Shown one piece after another: positions 6,021-9,131 of a DNA stretch of 9,131 bases; position 1 is the first letter of the stretch; each line of letters opens with the position of its first letter. The DNA is taken from NCBI GenBank assembly GCA_018500075.1, contig JAHBAN010000100.1, positions 1 through 9,131 of the forward strand. The letters run 5' to 3'. Under the pieces are notes generated by a model. It saw only the letters and a program-made list of their open reading frames with translations, made no database searches and was not told the DNA's origin. This DNA is from Flavobacteriia bacterium (GTDB lineage: Bacteria; Bacteroidota; Bacteroidia; Flavobacteriales; Flavobacteriaceae). The position numbers were made by a program, and so were the translations under genes.

Positions 6021-6808
6021 TGCTCTGCCAATACCTTTTCAATGCGCGCCACGTCTTCCGGGTTGTTCAACTCCCAGAACAGGCGACCACGTGCTTCAAC
6101 TTCAACGCATTTTACCGCAACGCCATTGTAAAGGAAGCGCAGCTGTTCCAGCCCTTCGAGCTTTTCAACTGCGCATTCGGGCCAGCTGATATAGGCTTTG
6201 AGCGCTTCGGGGCGGTAGGCGTAGACGCCAACGTGATGATAGACGGGAATATCCTTGGACGGGACTTTGGCCGCGTCGATATAGGGCAAAACCTCTTTGG
6301 AGAAATAGAGCGCGCGGCCCTTTGCGCCGAACACGGCTGTGGTTCCGCCAACACGGCCAGCGGCGCGGTCTTCTTTGAACATGGCATAGGTCTGCGCGTC
6401 ACATTGCAAGACAGGTGTTGCCATTTGCGCGGCGGCGTCTGCTTTCATCGCGGCGATCAGGTCTTCGACAAACCAAGGAGGTGTCAGGGGCGCATCGCCT
6501 TGAAAGTTGACGATGAGATCGGCGTCAAGCGCGGCAACCTCCACAGCTTCGGCGACACGGGCGGTTCCGTTTTCGCGCGCGGGGCTTGTCATAATCACCG
6601 GCGCCCCAAAGGCCTCGGAGGCCTCGCGAATCCGCGCATCATCAGTGACGACATAGACACCGGACACGCCCTTGATCCGGCTTGCCGCTTCATAGCTCAT
6701 CTGGATGAGCGATTTTGTGCTGCCGTCTTTCTGTCGAAGGGTGGCCAGCGGCTTGCCGGGATAGCGGGTCGAGGCGTAGCGGGCCGGAATAAGGACAACA
6801 GTTTTCAT
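6017..6808 (-). CDS. kdsB: 3-deoxy-manno-octulosonate cytidylyltransferase (KdsB-like, divergent)
   Basis: Predicted to activate KDO with CTP to CMP-KDO, the donor for KDO transferases. The 263-residue protein has the nucleotide-binding loop PARYASTRYPGKPL at 8-21, TDDARI at 55-60, the metal-binding Asp105 in NFQGDAPL, ALYFSKEVLPY at 166-176, HHVGVYAYR at 191-199 and LEGLEQLRFLYNG at 217-229. Several positions differ from the E. coli enzyme. SGTER is NGTAR (80-84), QGDEP is QGDAP, there is a longer segment after the first loop (22-36), and the C-terminal VDTPEDL motif, whose first Asp is thought to bind Mg2+, reads LNNPEDV (247-253), with Glu246 just before it. It could be a KDO-type subfamily or act on a related ulosonic acid. 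Neighbouring kdsD and kdsA, with ATGA overlaps on both sides, make KDO by far the likeliest substrate. Confidence 0.88.
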   Translation of the reverse strand: MKTVVLIPARYASTRYPGKPLATLRQKDGSTKSLIQMSYEAASRIKGVSGVYVVTDDARIREASEAFGAPVIMTSPARENGTARVAEAVEVAALDADLIVNFQGDAPLTPPWFVEDLIAAMKADAAAQMATPVLQCDAQTYAMFKEDRAAGRVGGTTAVFGAKGRALYFSKEVLPYIDAAKVPSKDIPVYHHVGVYAYRPEALKAYISWPECAVEKLEGLEQLRFLYNGVAVKCVEVEARGRLFWELNNPEDVARIEKVLAEQ

Positions 6809-7770
6809 GCAACACCTGCGCGCAAAAGATCGTGAATATGGACAATACCGGCGGGGCGATTGGCTGAGTCGACCACCATGAGCGCCGAGATTTTCTTTTC
6901 GTTGAGGAGGGCGAGCGCCTGTGCGGCGAACAGCTCGGGGGTTATTGTCACGGGGTTGAGCGTGGCAATTTCGCCGGCTGTTTTTTCCATGAGATGGCCC
7001 ATATGACGGCGCAAGTCGCCATCAGAAATCACGCCGGTCAACACGCCGTCTTTGAGAACGCCTGTAATGCCGAACCCCTTGGATGTCATCGAGAGGAGCA
7101 CATCGGACATCGGCGTATCGGCTTGCACGGTGGGAACGTCCTCGCCCTTGTGCATCAGATCGGCAACGCGCGAGAGCTGTGCGCCGAGCTTGCCGCCCGG
7201 ATGGTTTTTGAGGAAGTCTTCAGAGCCAAACCCGCGCTGCTCCATGACGGCCACTGCGAGAGCATCGCCCAAGGCAAGCGTGAGTGTTGTCGAAGTTGTC
7301 GGCGCCATACCGATGGCGCAGGCTTCGGGAAGATTGGGGAGATTGAGCTTGAAATCTGCGGATTGTAATAGCGTGCTGTCGATCTTTGAGGAAATCCCGA
7401 CCAGTGGAATATTGAACCGGCGGGTGTGCAGCAGGATGTCGCGCAGTTCCTGCGTTTCGCCCGAGTTTGAAATAAGCACGACGATATCATGGGGTGTGAT
7501 CATTCCCAAGTCGCCATGGCTCGCTTCGGAGGCGTGAACGAAATAGGAGGGCGTTCCTGTGCTGGCCAGAGTCGCTGAAATCTTGCGCCCGATGTGGCCT
7601 GATTTTCCAACGCCGGAAATGATCACGCGGCCCTCTGTCTTGAGGATCAGCTTGATGACATCTGCAAAGTCGTCCGGCAGGGTGTCGATCATTTCAAGGA
7701 TCGCATCGGCTTCTGTTTTGAGCACACGATGGGCGGTGCGAACGATAGAAACATCATCAACTTGGGTCAT
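6805..7770 (-). CDS. kdsD: D-arabinose-5-phosphate isomerase (KdsD/KpsF family)
   Basis: Interconverts ribulose-5-phosphate and arabinose-5-phosphate, the first committed step toward KDO. The 321-residue protein has an N-terminal SIS domain (about 35-180) with SGVGKSGHIGRK at 52-63, HASEASHGDLGM at 79-90 and SNSGETQE at 101-108, and two CBS domains (about 204-260 and 266-321) that may sense ligands. Lys56, Glu108, Glu149 and His190 (in FLKNHPGGKLG) match Lys59/Glu111/Glu152/His193 of E. coli KdsD at a constant offset of 3. The ATG at 7770 has a GAGG ribosome site 4 bases upstream (7778-7775) and a second GGAG at 7784-7781, better than at the internal junctions, as expected for the first gene. 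It could be a capsule-type (KpsF) copy rather than the LPS housekeeping copy, since no lpt genes are nearby. Confidence 0.96.
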   Translation of the reverse strand: MTQVDDVSIVRTAHRVLKTEADAILEMIDTLPDDFADVIKLILKTEGRVIISGVGKSGHIGRKISATLASTGTPSYFVHASEASHGDLGMITPHDIVVLISNSGETQELRDILLHTRRFNIPLVGISSKIDSTLLQSADFKLNLPNLPEACAIGMAPTTSTTLTLALGDALAVAVMEQRGFGSEDFLKNHPGGKLGAQLSRVADLMHKGEDVPTVQADTPMSDVLLSMTSKGFGITGVLKDGVLTGVISDGDLRRHMGHLMEKTAGEIATLNPVTITPELFAAQALALLNEKKISALMVVDSANRPAGIVHIHDLLRAGVA

Positions 7771-7810
7771 TGGGCCTCATCTCCGAGCCATGGTATTGGC
7801 TGCTTATGAT

Positions 7811-7839
7811 CTCATAGTCACCACGGCGATCAATAACAA
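7811..7839 (-). promoter_or_regulatory. Candidate sigma70-type promoter for the kdsD-rmlA operon
   Basis: In the 71-base gap upstream of kdsD, reading the minus strand: TTGTTA at 7839-7834 (4 of 6 to TTGACA), a 17-base spacer, then TATGAG at 7816-7811 (4 of 6 to TATAAT). This would start transcription near 7804, leaving a leader of about 34 bases with the ribosome site. A short inverted repeat TATGA-TC-TCATA (7805-7816) overlaps the -10 element and could be an operator. Both are weak matches found by eye; read-through from the MFS gene upstream is also possible. Confidence 0.35.
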
Positions 7840-7841
7840 GC

Positions 7842-9068
7842 TCAGGCGGTTCGAAGAGGTAAACGCTGTGCGGCTTTGCGCACACCTATGAACAGGAGAG
7901 CACTGGACAGCAGGAAATAGACGGCAACGGCGATGTATTGTGTTTCCAGACTGAGGCCAGCGTCGATCCCCCAGCCGGTCAGGCCCGGCCCGATGGCGGA
8001 GCCAAGAACCATAACAGCCGCCGCCATGGCTTTGATCGAGCCGATCGAGCCTGTGCCGTAGAACTCGGCCCAGAAGGCATTGGGCAAGGTCGAGTTTGCG
8101 CCGGATGTGAGGCCGAACAGGGCAAAGCCGAGGATCAGGCCGCCTGTGCCCTGACCAAGGCCAAAGACAAGGAAGGCAAGCACGGCGGGAAGATACATAA
8201 AGACAATGAGGCGCGGTGTTCCGACCCTGTCAAGCGCCCAGCCTGATAGCACCATCGAAGCGATTGTCACGGCGGTATAAAGCGGAAACATCGCAACAAA
8301 AGTCAGGTGCGAGATGTCCTTGATTTCAGAGAAATGCACCTGATGAAACATGAGGGCCGTTCCGAAGGCGGAGGGGCCAAGAAGGGCGGGCACCATGACC
8401 CAGAAAAGCCAGTGGGACATGGCTTTGTTGCGGGTCCAGTGGAGACCGTCCATGCCGACCGATTGGGACGATTTCGCCATGGATTGCGGGGTGCGCTCTT
8501 GATGCAAAAGCTGTGTCAGAACAGGGATACCAAGGAGCGCCACAAGGCCCGCGGCGGCCCACAAGAGACGCCAGTCATAGACTGTCAGAAGCGCCACAAA
8601 AAGCAGCGGGAGAACGGCCTCGCCTATAGAAAAGCCGAGCGCTGCGACGGAGAGGGCGCGGCCGCGGGCGGCGGTGAACCAGCGGGCCATGGCGACCACG
8701 GCGATGTGGCTGCTCATGCCCTGGCCGGTGATGCGCAGGGCAAAGATCACGGCGGGGAGGAGCCATGCGGCGTGATTTGTGGCCATGAAGGCGCAGGCGC
8801 TCGCGAGGCAGACGAGCACAACGGGGCCGAGGGTGCGAACGCGAAAGCGGTCGGTCAGCCCGCCCGACCAGACCATGACAACAGCCGACGCCAGAGTGCC
8901 CAGAGCGTAAATTCCGCCCCATTCTCCGTGACTTAGACCAAAGGTGGCACGGATTTCGCCCGCGAAAATCGAAATAAAAAACGTCTGCCCGAAACTCGAC
9001 ATAAAGGTCAAAAGCGCGCCTGCGGCGAGCCATCTGACATTGAGCTTGAGGAAAGAAACCGTATCCAT
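7842..9068 (-). CDS. MFS transporter, substrate unknown
   Basis: A 408-residue inner-membrane protein with about 12 hydrophobic helices in two halves, separated by a polar loop at about 190-215 (HQERTPQSMAKSSQSVGMDG). Major-facilitator signatures are visible: loop 2-3 motif GGLTDRFRVR (69-78), a helix-4 Arg in FALRITGQG (109-117), and a degenerate repeat GWALDRVGTPR in the second half. MARWFTAARGRALSVAALGFSIGE after helix 4 (from about 127) resembles monocarboxylate/oxalate-formate-type porters, but this does not fix a substrate. The ATG at 9068 has an AAGG ribosome site 8 bases upstream and begins MDTVSFLKLN just before helix 1. A TTG at 9086 is in frame but less likely, and the frame has no stop between the start and the end of the genomic sequence, so an upstream start cannot be fully excluded. 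It is codirectional with kdsD, 71 bases apart, and may or may not be linked in function. Confidence 0.88.
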   Translation of the reverse strand: MDTVSFLKLNVRWLAAGALLTFMSSFGQTFFISIFAGEIRATFGLSHGEWGGIYALGTLASAVVMVWSGGLTDRFRVRTLGPVVLVCLASACAFMATNHAAWLLPAVIFALRITGQGMSSHIAVVAMARWFTAARGRALSVAALGFSIGEAVLPLLFVALLTVYDWRLLWAAAGLVALLGIPVLTQLLHQERTPQSMAKSSQSVGMDGLHWTRNKAMSHWLFWVMVPALLGPSAFGTALMFHQVHFSEIKDISHLTFVAMFPLYTAVTIASMVLSGWALDRVGTPRLIVFMYLPAVLAFLVFGLGQGTGGLILGFALFGLTSGANSTLPNAFWAEFYGTGSIGSIKAMAAAVMVLGSAIGPGLTGWGIDAGLSLETQYIAVAVYFLLSSALLFIGVRKAAQRLPLRTA

Positions 9069-9112
9069 CCGACAGCCTTTGCGCAAACCACAGCGAAAGA
9101 AAACCCCGAAAC

Positions 9113-9131
9113 CTGTCTCTTATACACATCT
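9113..9131. other. Nextera/Tn5 mosaic-end adapter (non-genomic)
   Basis: CTGTCTCTTATACACATCT, the last 19 bases, is the exact reverse complement of the 19-base mosaic end used by Tn5 tagmentation libraries. It sits flush with the window end, as untrimmed read-through does, so it is not part of the genome, and the contig really ends at 9112. Confidence 0.97.

Noticed and set aside
4836..6131. Long (431-codon) plus-strand open frame opposite rmlC and kdsA
   Set aside because: Spans two well-supported genes on the other strand, has no recognisable domain, and its composition is that of an antisense shadow.
9069..9086. TTG start extending the MFS protein by 6 residues
   Set aside because: The ATG at 9068 has a reasonable ribosome site and a normal distance to helix 1.
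8575..9129. A 184-codon minus-strand open frame starting MCIRDR
   Set aside because: Its start lies in the adapter and the rest is an out-of-frame shadow of the MFS gene.
1..9131. tRNA, rRNA, CRISPR, insertion sequence or prophage
   Set aside because: Nearly all of the window is filled by intact genes, and no repeats, transposase motifs or RNA-gene signatures were seen.

Overview
The window looks like a contig end from an alphaproteobacterium, most likely the Rhodobacterales (Roseobacter group). The clues are fairly high GC, the order Tim44-like / MltA / Smr, and KDO and rhamnose enzymes with roseobacter-like sequence. This taxonomic guess rests on remembered gene order and protein character, not on a search. 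The last 19 bases (9113-9131) are not genomic: they match the Nextera/Tn5 mosaic-end adapter exactly.

Left part (1-1897, + strand): three housekeeping cell-envelope and RNA-quality-type genes in a tight series. These are the 3' end of a Tim44-like protein, mltA (lytic transglycosylase) and an Smr-domain gene. Each is joined to the next by a 4-base ATGA stop/start overlap. Smr ends one base before the stop codon of the convergent operon. A strong 9-bp GC hairpin inside the smr 3' end is the only visible candidate for separating the two transcripts.

Middle (1899-7770, - strand): a compact seven-gene sugar-nucleotide operon, transcribed kdsD-kdsB-kdsA-rmlC-rmlB-rmlD-rmlA. The first three genes make CMP-KDO from ribulose-5-phosphate, apart from the KDO-8-phosphate phosphatase KdsC, which is not here. 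The last four are a complete dTDP-L-rhamnose pathway. Five of the six junctions are ATGA overlaps; the exception is the kdsA-rmlC seam between the two pathways. There are no glycosyltransferases or export genes, so this is a precursor-supply operon for a surface polysaccharide (capsule, EPS or LPS) that probably contains both KDO and rhamnose. A plausible sigma70-like promoter and ribosome binding site lie in the 71-base gap upstream of kdsD.

Right part (7842-9068, - strand): a 12-helix MFS transporter of unknown substrate, upstream of and codirectional with the operon, followed by about 44 genomic bases and the adapter.

The window is mostly well-known biochemistry. The points most worth a second look are the divergent KdsB (Asp-to-Asn at a presumed metal-ligand motif), the 8-C homopolymer inside rmlC (possible phase-variation or indel hotspot), the pairing of KDO and rhamnose supply in one overlapping operon, and the hairpin at the convergent junction. 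No clearly undescribed system, mobile element, CRISPR array or RNA gene was seen.
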